From: Palsa-1150 sp964531095
GTDB taxonomy: Bacteria > Myxococcota_A > Polyangia > Polyangiales > Polyangiaceae
Assembly (NCBI GenBank): GCA_964531095.1
Contig: CAZHED010000020.1
Span: forward strand, 35,661-99,660
Reading direction: 5' to 3'
Length of the DNA: 64,000 bases
Positions 34,141 to 42,362 of the stretch are shown here, one piece after another; positions within the stretch are counted from its first letter, which is position 1, and each line of letters opens with the position of its first letter. The position numbers and the translations under genes were made by a program. The notes under the pieces are model-generated. The model did no database searches. It was not told the DNA's origin and was given only the letters and a program-made list of their open reading frames with translations.

Positions 34141-35601
34141 CTACATTGCGGACACCGAAAGTCCGAAATGCCCGGTTCTCGAGCTGGCGGAGTCGACGAC
34201 GACCACGTACGTGCCCGCCGGAACGTTCGTGAGGGTCACGGTCGACGAGTACCCTTGCGTGTCGTCGTTGCAGCCCAGGGCTTGGCTCGACGAGCTCGCG
34301 CATGCGGGCAGTACGTAGAGCACGGTGTCGAAGTCCGTCTCCGGCGTCGCCGTCGAGACCGTGAGACTGCTGACGTCGTGATCGACCTTGAGCATCACCA
34401 CGCTCTCCGGGTGGCTGACCGCCGTGGTCGCTGCGCAACCCGCGGGGGGATCCCAGAGGCTCACCCCGCCCACCAGGCCCCATCCTGCGAGCAACCCTCC
34501 CGCGGTCGCCTGCGGCGCCGCGGCGCACTTGGTCGTTTGCAGGGACGACACCGCCGTGCACTTGTTGGTAACCCCGGGGAGCCCGGGGGAGCACGCCGTG
34601 CCGGTGGCGCACTTGTCGAATCCGTAGGCGTCGCACGACAGGCCGCTGGCGAGCACCGGCTGCATGCCCAATGTCGCGACCACCGGGGTGCCCACTCGGC
34701 CGAGTGAATCCGCGGGCGTGACCGAGATCTTTGGAACGACGGCCGCGAAGGCCGCCACTGGATCGTTCTCGAAGAAGAACGTTTGCCCGCTGACGGTCTT
34801 CGCATCGAGAACGGCCGACGCCGATGGGGTTGCGTCGCCGCTGAGATTGACGATGACGGGCTTTCCGCTCGAATCGAGGAAGTCGAGTCGCAGACTGGCC
34901 AGATTCTCGTCCGGATCGGTTCCGAGAATGAGCTCGGTGGGGCTGTCGCCGCCGTAGTAGCCGACGCGCGTGAGCGAAGGCGGGGCGCCCGGTTGGCAGG
35001 TCGGCTGCGTGCCGCTGCACGAGAGCCCCTCGGCGCATCGGTCTGCGATCGTGCCGGGATCGCAGCGGTCGCCCTGCTTGCGCACGGTCTGCGCCGTCAG
35101 CGTCGCGGTCACCGAGGGCGACACGTTGCCTTTCGCGTCCACGAGCGCGACGACGGCCGATGTGATCGATGGGGCCTGCGCATAGAAGTGCGGTAGCGCG
35201 ATCGTTTGCTTGAAGGTCTTCTGGCCGAGCGTCGATTGGTCGAAATGCAGGCGCGTCTCCGCCGCGTCCGTCACGCCGTCCCAGTCGGTGTCGAAGGCGA
35301 CCACGGGAGCATTCGACGCATCGAGGAGGCTGACATTGGCTTCGGTGGTCTGCCCGGCGGGGTCGCTGCCTTGGACCGTGAGCAGCAAGTCGTCGCCGTG
35401 GCGGCCGCTGTTCTGCAGCGTCACGACGAGTTGCCCGTTGGACGCAGGCGCGCCCGCTTCGGCATGCGCCTGTGAGCCGGGACCCGCTTGCGGAGAGCCG
35501 CTCGGCGGCCCACCGTCGTGCGACGCCGCGGCGCCGCCGCCGTTGCACCCGACGAGCGCGGTTCCCGCCGTCAGCCAAGCGACCAAAGTCCGAATCGCCA
35601 T
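34141..35601 (-). CDS. Secreted lipoprotein with C-terminal PPC-like domain
   Basis: The ATG at 35601 has an AGGAGG element nine bases upstream and yields 486 residues with lipobox LVGC after AWLTAGTA. A Gly/Ser/Pro-rich linker follows. The middle (about residues 55-370) is a series of Ig-like beta domains (QLVVTLQNSGRHGDDLLLTVQGSDP, SLRLDFLDSSGKPVIVNLSG), interrupted by two short Cys clusters (GDRCDPGTIADRCAEGLSC and CDAYGFDKCATGTAC). The last 90 residues resemble a bacterial pre-peptidase C-terminal (PPC) domain: TDFDTVLYVLPAC, LGCNDDTQG, VTLTNVPAGTYVVVVDS. This suggests a surface-exposed binding protein. No enzymatic motif is seen. Upstream is the RTX-repeat gene, read in the same direction but separated by a hairpin. 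Confidence 0.85.
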   Translation of the reverse strand: MAIRTLVAWLTAGTALVGCNGGGAAASHDGGPPSGSPQAGPGSQAHAEAGAPASNGQLVVTLQNSGRHGDDLLLTVQGSDPAGQTTEANVSLLDASNAPVVAFDTDWDGVTDAAETRLHFDQSTLGQKTFKQTIALPHFYAQAPSITSAVVALVDAKGNVSPSVTATLTAQTVRKQGDRCDPGTIADRCAEGLSCSGTQPTCQPGAPPSLTRVGYYGGDSPTELILGTDPDENLASLRLDFLDSSGKPVIVNLSGDATPSASAVLDAKTVSGQTFFFENDPVAAFAAVVPKISVTPADSLGRVGTPVVATLGMQPVLASGLSCDAYGFDKCATGTACSPGLPGVTNKCTAVSSLQTTKCAAAPQATAGGLLAGWGLVGGVSLWDPPAGCAATTAVSHPESVVMLKVDHDVSSLTVSTATPETDFDTVLYVLPACASSSSQALGCNDDTQGYSSTVTLTNVPAGTYVVVVDSASSRTGHFGLSVSAM

Positions 35602-35766
35602 TGCCGTAATCCTCCTGGGCCACGTCTCACTGCACCCCCGATGCCATCGTGCTTCCCGGACTCCGTCACCCAAGAGGGAGGACCTTCGGAGCAAATCGTC
35701 AGACCGGTGACGGTCCGCGTCAGGACTTCGTCGCGTTCACGAACTTCGGGGCCACAAAAACCGAAC

Positions 35767-35795
35767 CGGCGGTGCGACACCAGGTCGCACCGCCG
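35767..35795 (-). terminator. Strong hairpin after the RTX-repeat gene
   Basis: A perfect 12-bp inverted repeat (CGGCGGTGCGAC and its complement, arms 35767-35778 and 35784-35795) has a five-base loop. It starts 25 bases past the stop of the RTX-repeat lipoprotein. On the minus strand the stem is followed by a short T-run beginning several bases later, as in a slightly spaced rho-independent terminator. Confidence 0.7.
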
Positions 35796-35819
35796 TTTCG
35801 ACAAGGTAGGTTTCGCGAA

Positions 35820-37613
35820 TTACGGGGTGAAGATCTCGCAGTTCGCCGTCACCGCCGCGGGGGCGGCCAGCGGGGTTCCTGCCACGCCCGTGTTGATGCA
35901 CATATTGTAGGCACCCGGCTCCGCGGTGTCCGCGGCGTCATTTCCGTGCAGCTTGGCCTTGATGGTGGTCGACAGCGAGACACTGGTCGGACCGCTGCCC
36001 ACCAGCGTGTCGTTTCCAGCCATGCCGGCGATGAGATCGAAGCCAGCCGACGCGCCGTTGCCTTCGATGTCGTTGTCGAGCGAGTTGCCGGTGAGCGTAT
36101 CGCCGTTCGTTCCGCCGTACAGGTTCTCGACGTCGACGTCGATGACGTCTTGCTCCGTGCCGGTTCCGTCGCCGCCCTTGGTCGTGTTGTCCATGACGAC
36201 CGTAAGCGCCTTGGTTCGCGCGCTGTAGTCGACGGTGTCCGTGCCCGCACCGCCGTGGAACGTCTCGGTGCCGCCGTTGTTCGCGTCCTTGCCTTCGTTG
36301 AGCGTGTCGTCGCCGGCAAGCCCGTTGATGACGCTCGACCCGGCCGTGCTCGCGTTGAACGTGTTGTTCAGCGCGTTGCCCGTGTAGGTGCCGCCGCCGC
36401 TTCCGAGGTTGATGCTCGCGATGTCGGTCCCGATCACGTCCGCCTCGCCCTTGCCGGCGTTGCCCGTCGCGTCGCCGCTCGCGGTCTTGTTGTCCATCAC
36501 GACCGTCAGGCTCTTGGTCCGCAAGCTGTAGTCGACCGTGTCCGAGCCGCCGCCGCCGACGAGAATGTCGGTGCCGCTGTTGTAGGTGTCGTCGCCCTCG
36601 CAGAACGTGTCGTTTCCGGGTCCGCCGTTGAGGGTCACGCTTCCAGCGAGGCCGCCCATGAGCTGGTCGGCGCCCGCGCCGCCCTTGATGACGTCGGCGT
36701 CGAGGATGATGTCGGCTTCTGTTGCGCCCTTGGTCGGGTCACCGGCCTTCGTCGGTGAGTCGCCCGAGGTGATGACGCCGAGCGGGTCGATCGCGACCGA
36801 GACGGGCTTGTTCGCCGGTCGAGCCGAGTAGTCGACCGTGTCGACGCCCGGACCGCCCGAGAACGTCTCGCCCGGTGTCGAGGCCGCGGTCTCGTTCAAT
36901 GTGTCGTTGCCAGCGCCGCCGTAGATCGTCACCGCGCTGCCGAACGCCGCGCCGACAGCCGAGTTGCCGCCGGAGGTGAAGATGTCGTTGCCTGCCCCGA
37001 GGAAGAAGCTGTACGCCGGCGCGGTGCCAGCGACCGTGATGTCCTTGGTGGGGGCCTTGAGGCCGTTGGTTAGGCTGATTCCGGTCGCCCCGATGGCGAA
37101 GTTGTCGACGCCGGGCGTTCCCTTGACGACGAGCGAGTTGGTGGCCTTCGAGAACGTGATCGCGGTGCCGGCCGTGGAGGTCGTTCCCAGGCCGAAGACG
37201 CCGTTGATGTAGTTCAGGATCACCAGCTCCCCGGTCGTCGCGCTGGGGTCCACGACCAGGATCTGCTTGATGTTCGCGCTCTTGCCTGCCGCCATCGCGA
37301 CCACGGGCGCCGCGCCCGAATTGTCGACGGCCTGGACGCCGTTCACCATCAGCGACGAGTCCGCGGCGTTGATGTAGATCTCTGCCGACTCGTCCTTCAT
37401 GGTCACCGTGACGATGCCCGTCGACGCGACGAAGCCCGGCGCGCTTGCGAGGGCCACGCTGATGAACTGCTCCGACGACGCCGTCGAAGAGCTCTCCACC
37501 GGGGTCCCGCTCTGCACCGAGCAGCCCATGCCGGCGGCGGTCACCATCGCCAGGATCGAGACAATACCGAGTCGCGAATATCGACCAGTTGAATTCATGA
37601 TTCCGTGTTTCAT
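35820..37613 (-). CDS. RTX-repeat (calcium-binding) lipoprotein
   Basis: The ATG at 37613 has AAGGAAG five bases upstream and gives 597 residues. The signal peptide ends in the lipobox AAGMGC near residue 31, so this RTX-type protein appears lipidated rather than exported by a type I system. Residues about 45-190 are beta-rich without a known motif. From about 190 on, nonapeptide-like blocks recur: GGAGNDTL, GGPGNDTF, GLAGDDTL, GMAGNDTL, together with a longer motif GAGTDTVDYSARTKALTVVMDN that appears three times in variants. These G-G-x-G-x-D-type turns bind calcium and fold into beta-rolls. It should form a rigid Ca-stabilised surface rod. A hairpin terminator follows the gene. About 420 bases without another gene lie upstream. 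Confidence 0.88.
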   Translation of the reverse strand: MKHGIMNSTGRYSRLGIVSILAMVTAAGMGCSVQSGTPVESSSTASSEQFISVALASAPGFVASTGIVTVTMKDESAEIYINAADSSLMVNGVQAVDNSGAAPVVAMAAGKSANIKQILVVDPSATTGELVILNYINGVFGLGTTSTAGTAITFSKATNSLVVKGTPGVDNFAIGATGISLTNGLKAPTKDITVAGTAPAYSFFLGAGNDIFTSGGNSAVGAAFGSAVTIYGGAGNDTLNETAASTPGETFSGGPGVDTVDYSARPANKPVSVAIDPLGVITSGDSPTKAGDPTKGATEADIILDADVIKGGAGADQLMGGLAGSVTLNGGPGNDTFCEGDDTYNSGTDILVGGGGSDTVDYSLRTKSLTVVMDNKTASGDATGNAGKGEADVIGTDIASINLGSGGGTYTGNALNNTFNASTAGSSVINGLAGDDTLNEGKDANNGGTETFHGGAGTDTVDYSARTKALTVVMDNTTKGGDGTGTEQDVIDVDVENLYGGTNGDTLTGNSLDNDIEGNGASAGFDLIAGMAGNDTLVGSGPTSVSLSTTIKAKLHGNDAADTAEPGAYNMCINTGVAGTPLAAPAAVTANCEIFTP

Positions 37614-38006
37614 GGCAGCTTCCTTTCTGCGGTGGAGCAGCAGCCCCAACCTTGTCGACGAGGGACGTCATGTCCCCCGATAAAGTTCGCCGATACCCAT
37701 CCGCGGATGCGAAGCCTGCGCCGGCGTGCGCGTTGGCTAACCGCTCCTTCCTGGGAACGGAGGGGGGGCGCCAAACTTGAACGACTTTTTGAAAGAGTGC
37801 GTGCGCGAACAACGTTTCGCGTTTGCGCCCGCGGTCCGGCTCGCTCGGTCGCACACGGCCGCCCACCCACGCCGAGCCTTCGAGGGACTCGCGACCGGAC
37901 TGAGAAGGAGGAGCGAGCCCGAGGCACGGCGCTCGCAAGGACCACTACCGTGTCTCTCGGTGTGGGCAGGGGTGCTTCGCGAAGAAGCCGCGGCCTTCTC
38001 GCGCGT
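37614..38006. other. Gene-free stretch upstream of the RTX-repeat gene
   Basis: About 390 bases separate the RTX-repeat gene from the hairpin beside tRNA-Ser(CGA). Open frames here have Arg/Pro-rich composition without signal peptides or motifs and cross into the tRNA, so I call none of them genes. It presumably holds the promoter of the RTX-repeat gene, but no convincing -35/-10 or sigma-54 site was found. Confidence 0.6.
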
Positions 38007-38032
38007 GGGTCGCGTGCCGACGCACGCGACCC
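38007..38032 (-). terminator. Hairpin directly after tRNA-Ser(CGA)
   Basis: A perfect 10-bp stem (GGGTCGCGTG with its complement, arms 38007-38016 and 38023-38032) and a six-base loop begins two bases past the mature 3' end of the minus-strand tRNA. There is no T-run, so it may terminate poorly and could equally serve as a processing or stability element. Confidence 0.55.
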
Positions 38033-38034
38033 GG

Positions 38035-38121
38035 CGGAGAGCGAGGGATTCGAACCCTCGGTACCCTTACGGGTACACCTGATTTCGAATCAGGCTCCTT
38101 CGGCCACTCGGACAGCTCTCC
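38035..38121 (-). tRNA. tRNA-Ser (anticodon CGA)
   Basis: An 87-base class II tRNA on the minus strand. The acceptor stem is GGAGAGC with GCTCTCC. The D-arm reads GAGTGGCCGAAG, the anticodon stem-loop CCTGA-TTCGAAA-TCAGG puts CGA at positions 38087-38085, and the long variable arm is built on GTACCC/GGGTAC. The T-arm is GAGGGTTCGAATCCCTC and G is the discriminator. The 3' CCA is not encoded (CCG follows). It decodes UCG. A second serine tRNA is head-to-head with it 108 bases away. Confidence 0.95.
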
Positions 38122-38128
38122 GCCGCGA

Positions 38129-38157
38129 ACGGTGCAGGGACCGCATCGCGTTGTCAA
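38129..38157 (-). promoter_or_regulatory. Possible -35/-10 pair for tRNA-Ser(CGA)
   Basis: On the minus strand a perfect TTGACA (38157-38152) lies 17 bases before CACCGT (38134-38129), just upstream of the tRNA 5' end at 38121. The -10 is poor (two of six), so the call rests mainly on the -35. On the plus strand the same bases read TTGTCA and could serve the divergent tRNA-Ser(GGA). Confidence 0.3.
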
Positions 38158-38229
38158 GCCGCGAAGCGGACGTGCTATGGAGCGCCGGACCGTTTTCCTC
38201 GACCGACCCGCGGGGTCGGCGCGGTACGG

Positions 38230-38316
38230 GGAGAGATGACCGAGTGGCCGAAGGTGCATGATTGGAAATCATGTGTACCCGCAAGGGTACCGAGGGTTCG
38301 AATCCCTCTCTCTCCG
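38230..38316 (+). tRNA. tRNA-Ser (anticodon GGA)
   Basis: An 87-base class II tRNA on the plus strand: acceptor GGAGAGA with TCTCTCC, D-arm GAGTGGCCGAAG, anticodon loop TTGGAAA with GGA at 38264-38266. The long variable arm is built on GTACCC/GGGTAC, the T-arm is GAGGGTTCGAATCCCTC and G is the discriminator; CCA is not encoded. It decodes UCC and UCU. The variable and T arms are nearly identical to the neighbouring tRNA-Ser(CGA), as expected for isoacceptors. A recombinase relic abuts its 3' end. Confidence 0.95.
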
Positions 38317-38757
38317 CTGAGTTAGCCCACGCGGCCACCACGGCGCCGCAAACCTCCTGGGGCGCGGCGCGCCTGTAGCGGTTGATCATCACGCTGGAAC
38401 GGTGCCCTGTGCGGTCCGCGACGTAGTCTCCGTCTTGCCGTTGGCCAGGCTGGTGGTGACGAACGTGGCGGGGAGGTCGTGGACCCGAATCGGCCGGCGC
38501 CCATCGCTGCGCTCGAGAGTCCTCGGGGCGCGTTCTTGGGTGCGTGCGGGGCGCTGGCGCACGCGACGAAGCGCGCTTCCAGATTGCGCGAGGCGAGCTC
38601 GCACGCGTCGCGCTGGACCCGCGGGTACTGCCGCTTCTAGATCGGGCCTGGAGCGCCACGGCGCACCAACGATCCCCGGCGGATTACGACTCGCGCCGAC
38701 CTGCGTCGCTCGCTCGGGGACCCGGCGCGGCGCCCAAAAAGTTAGCGGCTTCGGCAC
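38317..38757 (-). pseudogene. Decayed tyrosine recombinase (integrase) beside tRNA-Ser
   Basis: The minus strand encodes the C-terminal catalytic part of a tyrosine recombinase in two frames. Frame one reads RRPIRVHDLPATFVTTSLANGK, ending shortly after KTET. After a one-base shift near 38424-38428 the next frame continues YVADRTGHRSSVMINRYRRAAP. Joined, this is the familiar HxLR...TGH...Y block of phage-type integrases. It is inactive on two counts: the frameshift, and HDLP in place of HDLR (38470-38481), which loses a catalytic Arg. The candidate nucleophilic Tyr in INRYRR is retained. Upstream, only Arg-rich remnants remain and the 5' half is not recognisable. The coding relic runs right up to the 3' end of tRNA-Ser(GGA). 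Confidence 0.72.
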
Positions 38758-38881
38758 AGAGTCGATCGTCGGATTGCGATAGCAGTGCGGCCCGTCGTTT
38801 GGTCGTTCCCGAGCTTCAGGATCGTCCCGGGGCTCGGAGGTTCGACCCGTCGAGCGGTGCTCGAGAAGGTGGAGAAGCCGA

Positions 38882-41689
38882 ATGTCATTTATGCAGAGGA
38901 TGCAGTTGCGGGCGAGGTCGCTCTTGCGCTCGGAGGAGCCAGAAGACCGCTCCTATGGGGTCACGCTGCGCTCCACGGCGCGCGCCCTGTGCGCCGGAGG
39001 CATCGGGTGCGCCGCAGTGGTCGCCGCGTTCGCGGACTGCGGAACGTCCGAGACCTCGCCGTCGCAGCAGGCGGCCGCACAGAGCACCGTGTACACAATC
39101 GGGGTCACGGCCAACACGCCGTCGGCGCTCACGAAGTGCACGTCCGGCATGCAAGGCCAGATCGCCTACGTGTCGTCGCCGTCGGGCCTGTCGGTCTGCC
39201 TCGCCGGCATATGGGTGCCCATCCCTTGCGGGAGCCTCAACGTGGGGTCGGTCGCCTACGCGACCACGCCGCAGGTGCTCGTCGCGTGCGTCAACAGCCA
39301 TTGGACGCCTGTCGCGCTGCCCCCCGGCGAGGCGGGTCCTCCCGGGCCGCAGGGGCCGCAAGGTCCGCAAGGTCCGCAAGGCGCTCCAGGATCTCAAGGG
39401 CCTCAGGGGACCCAGGGACCGCCCGGACCGCAGGGCGATTCAGGTCCGCCGGGGCCCCAGGGGCTTCAAGGTCCACAGGGAGCGCCAGGAACACCGGGAT
39501 CGCAGGGGCCGCAAGGCCCGCAGGGAGTCCCGGGGATGCCGGGAGCGCCGGGTCCACAAGGCCCGATGGGAGATCCCGGGGCCGCGGGAGCTTCGGGTCC
39601 GCAAGGCCCGATGGGAGATCCCGGGGCCGCGGGAGCGCAGGGCTCGCAGGGATCTCCTGGGGCAACGGGCGCCCAGGGACCCCAAGGCGCTCCAGGTGCG
39701 CCTGGGGCACAAGGGCCTCAGGGGCCACAAGGGCCTCCGGGACCGCAGGGCGACGCCGGGCCCGCAGGGGCCGAATCGCTCGTCAACGTCAACCCAGAGC
39801 CGGCAGGCCACAACTGTGCGACGGGCGGTCTCCGGGTCGACGTCGGCCTCGACACCAACGGCGACGGCACCCTCGAGACGGGCGAGATTCAGCACACCGC
39901 CTACGTTTGCAATGGATTGAACGCCGTCAGCGACGCGTCCGCGACGGACGCCACGGTCCCCGACGCCTCCGCGTCCGATGCCTCCGAGGCTGCAACCGAC
40001 GCGGCCACGCTCCCGCCTCAGGTCCTCTTCACGTCCCTCGGCGCAGGGGTGCTGCCGACCGCGGTCACCATCAATCAAGGCACCGCCATCGGACAGGGCG
40101 CCCTCAACGGCGCGACCCCGTTCATGCTGAACAACCTGGCCGCCGACCCGAACAACACGCAGACGATCACCTCCAACGGTGGAGCGGCGCCATTCCTTGC
40201 GACGGGCAACGTGCCGGATCCCGCGTTCGGGTTCTGCAACTACCCGGCGGACGGCGGCGCGCCCACGCGAATCACCCACGTCACGGGCGCCAAGTTCGAG
40301 ACGGCCGCAGACGCCGGAACCTCCGACCCCATGGTGCCGCTGACGCCCGCCTACTTTCCGCTCGTTTACAACACGTTCAATACGACGGGCGACAACGCCT
40401 TCGGCGGCAAGCCGCCCATCATCGGGCTATTCGACTGGCGCCCGAAGGACATCGACGAAGGCCTCTTGGCCGCCGAGTCCGATGACAACGGCAAGACGTG
40501 GTACTTCATGCAGCTCGTCCTCGAGCTCAACCCGGACTACACGAACCCGATCAGCGGCGGCTACTCGGCGAGCGCGACGGCCACCGGTTGCCCGGCGAGC
40601 GTCAACGGCACCAACGCGAACTACGTCTCGGCGAACGGCTCGCAAGCAGACGACGGCTGGGGCCATGCGGCGATCATCCAGCTTCCTGGGGTCGGGAACA
40701 AGGCGACGGGCCAGTACCTCTACATGCTGGACCGCAATACCAACGACATCCCGGGCACCTCGACCGAGATCGTCGATGGCACCCCGCTCTGGGCGATCAA
40801 CCTCACGGGATCGAGCAACAAGTTCCCGATCTGGAACACCAACAGCACCGTCCCCGGGGCCAACGACATCAAGTCGATCAGCTCGACCTTGACCCAAACA
40901 CCCGATTCCGGTGCCCCGATCCCCGTGCAGCACACCGTCGGCCTCACGGACCCCGACGGAATCATGGCCGTCTTCCCGACCTCGCCGGCGGCCGCCGCGG
41001 GCTCGACCGTGACGGTCCTCTGGGTGCAAAAGATCCTCGGCGGCGACAACACGGGGTCGACGGCCTTGCCCGTCTCGCAGCAGTGCACCAAGGCGCCGTT
41101 CAGCGGCAAGACCAACCATGACATCGCGACCGTCCGTCTGGCGACCACCACCGACGGCGTCAACTTCACCGATCTCGGACCGGTCAACGGCCTGAACGAC
41201 CCGACGACGGTGGACTACAACAAGACGCGGTGGGTCAGTCCCCGCGGCACTCTCCTCGATGTCCACGGCGACGGGTCCCTTTGGGGCTTGTACTTCTCGG
41301 CCGGCAACTGCCTCGACGGCGACTCGGACGCGTTCCACTACATCGGATATGCCGAGTCCACCGACATGAGAAACTGGGTCGTATACAACGACATCAACAG
41401 CCCGATCGCGTCGATCAATCCGATCACGACGACGAACCAGGCGACGGGAACGACGGTGACCATTCCGGCCAACTCGCCGATCATTCCGACGCAGCCATGG
41501 TTCGCGGAGCGCCTGTACGCCCCCACCGCTACGCAGATTGACTCGACCCACCTCAGCATGACGTTTGCGGGTTACGGCGTGCAGACTCCGAACAACGATC
41601 TGCTCGAGTACCGCCAGATCGGCAACGTGGTGTTGACGGTGAGCCAACCCCTGCCCGCGGGTGTGCCGAACAACATCAACGCGCACTGA
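38882..41689 (+). CDS. Collagen-like surface protein with Asp-box propeller domain
   Basis: A 935-residue protein with a long basic N-region and a lipoprotein-like signal (GCAAVVAAFADCGTSE). Residues about 70-145 are a Cys-containing beta region. Residues about 150-300 are an uninterrupted Gly-X-Y collagen-like tract rich in GPQ, GPM and GAP, expected to trimerise. A short Cys-containing module follows (NVNPEPAGHNCATGG, DTNGDGTLETGEI, YVCNG), which I believe is DUF7151, common after such tracts in myxobacteria. After an Ala/Asp/Ser-rich linker, residues about 400-935 resemble a sialidase/GH43-type propeller, with one clear Asp box (SDDNGKTW). No catalytic triad is identified. The likely role is adhesive or glycan-binding. 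An inverted repeat follows the stop. Confidence 0.88.
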   Translation: MSFMQRMQLRARSLLRSEEPEDRSYGVTLRSTARALCAGGIGCAAVVAAFADCGTSETSPSQQAAAQSTVYTIGVTANTPSALTKCTSGMQGQIAYVSSPSGLSVCLAGIWVPIPCGSLNVGSVAYATTPQVLVACVNSHWTPVALPPGEAGPPGPQGPQGPQGPQGAPGSQGPQGTQGPPGPQGDSGPPGPQGLQGPQGAPGTPGSQGPQGPQGVPGMPGAPGPQGPMGDPGAAGASGPQGPMGDPGAAGAQGSQGSPGATGAQGPQGAPGAPGAQGPQGPQGPPGPQGDAGPAGAESLVNVNPEPAGHNCATGGLRVDVGLDTNGDGTLETGEIQHTAYVCNGLNAVSDASATDATVPDASASDASEAATDAATLPPQVLFTSLGAGVLPTAVTINQGTAIGQGALNGATPFMLNNLAADPNNTQTITSNGGAAPFLATGNVPDPAFGFCNYPADGGAPTRITHVTGAKFETAADAGTSDPMVPLTPAYFPLVYNTFNTTGDNAFGGKPPIIGLFDWRPKDIDEGLLAAESDDNGKTWYFMQLVLELNPDYTNPISGGYSASATATGCPASVNGTNANYVSANGSQADDGWGHAAIIQLPGVGNKATGQYLYMLDRNTNDIPGTSTEIVDGTPLWAINLTGSSNKFPIWNTNSTVPGANDIKSISSTLTQTPDSGAPIPVQHTVGLTDPDGIMAVFPTSPAAAAGSTVTVLWVQKILGGDNTGSTALPVSQQCTKAPFSGKTNHDIATVRLATTTDGVNFTDLGPVNGLNDPTTVDYNKTRWVSPRGTLLDVHGDGSLWGLYFSAGNCLDGDSDAFHYIGYAESTDMRNWVVYNDINSPIASINPITTTNQATGTTVTIPANSPIIPTQPWFAERLYAPTATQIDSTHLSMTFAGYGVQTPNNDLLEYRQIGNVVLTVSQPLPAGVPNNINAH
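39551..39640 (+). repeat. 45-base tandem duplication within the collagen-like tract
   Basis: Two adjacent 45-base units encode the same five Gly-X-Y triplets (GPQGPMGDPGAAGA and then S or Q). The first 40 bases of each differ at one position. It is a recent in-frame duplication, the usual way collagen-like tracts change length. Confidence 0.85.
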
Positions 41690-41722
41690 CGATACGGTTT
41701 CGAAGAGCGCTTCGGCGCGGCT

Positions 41723-41752
41723 CCCCCGGCTGTCAACGGCTCCAGCCGGGGG
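41723..41752. terminator. Inverted repeat between the collagen-like gene and the TetR gene
   Basis: A perfect 10-bp stem (CCCCCGGCTG, arms 41723-41732 and 41743-41752) with a ten-base loop lies 34 bases after the collagen-like gene and 26 bases beyond the end of the converging TetR frame. It could terminate both; the plus-strand flank is TTGT rather than a full T-run. Confidence 0.55.
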
Positions 41753-41777
41753 TTGTCCCCGAATCAGGCGCCGGCGC

Positions 41778-42362
41778 TCACCATCCACACGGCGCCGCCG
41801 AGGGCGGTGCGTGAAGGCTCGGAGCGTCGTCTGGAGCGTGGCGCGCCCGTGCTCCTTGACGTCGTCGCCGGCGTCGCCGATCAAGCGGGCCGTCGGCGCT
41901 ACGCCCTCGCTGACAGGGCGCAGAAACGGCCAGATAAGCGGGAGGAGAAAGCGCCGCGTCCACGAGCCTCAGAGCCCTGCGGGAAACCGGATTTTCGACC
42001 CCCCACGCCACGTATCTGGCGAAAACGTGCTCGAGACGTTGCCGCACGGTCGCGCGCCGCGGGAAGTTCGCGAGGACCACGTCCGCGAGCTCGAGGCGGA
42101 TCTCTCGGTAGAGCGCGTTTACGAGCTCGTCCTTCGTCTTGAAGTAGGTGAAGAAGGAGCCCTCGGAAACGCCCGCTGCGGAAGAGATCAACGACGTGGA
42201 TGCGGACAGACCCTGCTCGGCGAACACCTTCGCCGCCGCGGCAAGGAGCGCTGCACGCCGATCTTCGCTCTTCGGTCGAGGCGGGGTCCGCTTATCTGCC
42301 TCCGACGAGCGAGGCGAGGACCGCCTCGACGTCGATCTCCCCGCGCCACGACGGATGGCCAT
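41778..42362 (-). CDS. TetR-family regulator, C-terminal half apparently frame-disrupted
   Basis: The DNA-binding half is typical: RRAALLAAAAKVFAEQGLSASTSLISSAAGVSEGSFFTYFKTKDELVNALY, followed by the start of the ligand domain (ELADVVLANFPRRATVRQRLEHVFARYV, VSRRALRLVDA). From about 41945 onward this frame becomes Arg/Pro-rich (RRRRRRRQGARARHAP). Protein-like segments occur in the other two frames: VAPTARLIGDAGDDVKEHGRATLQTTLRAF in one and TALGGAVWMVSAGA before a stop in the other. This suggests two frameshifts in the C-terminal half. The nearest ATG (42362) overlaps the end of the NmrA gene; 42395 has a better ribosome site (AGGAG) but a longer overlap. It probably regulated the adjacent NmrA gene. 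Confidence 0.65.
   Translation of the reverse strand: MAIRRGAGRSTSRRSSPRSSEADKRTPPRPKSEDRRAALLAAAAKVFAEQGLSASTSLISSAAGVSEGSFFTYFKTKDELVNALYREIRLELADVVLANFPRRATVRQRLEHVFARYVAWGVENPVSRRALRLVDAALSPPAYLAVSAPCQRGRSADGPLDRRRRRRRQGARARHAPDDAPSLHAPPSAAPCGW

Noticed and set aside
37777..38082. Small plus-strand frame (MNDFLKECVREQ...) ending inside tRNA-Ser(CGA)
   Set aside because: It runs into a tRNA gene on the other strand and has no conserved-looking segment or convincing ribosome site.
38035..38316. Inverted repeats that could be taken for the terminal repeats of an insertion sequence
   Set aside because: They are the shared variable and T arms of two serine tRNA genes in opposite orientation; no transposase lies between them.
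38544..40485. Two long plus-strand frames (about 458 and 566 codons) overlapping the collagen-like gene
   Set aside because: Both are frame-shifted readings of the Gly-X-Y tract and give Arg/Gly repeats; the frame beginning at 38882 has a signal peptide, collagen triplets and an ordered C-terminal domain.
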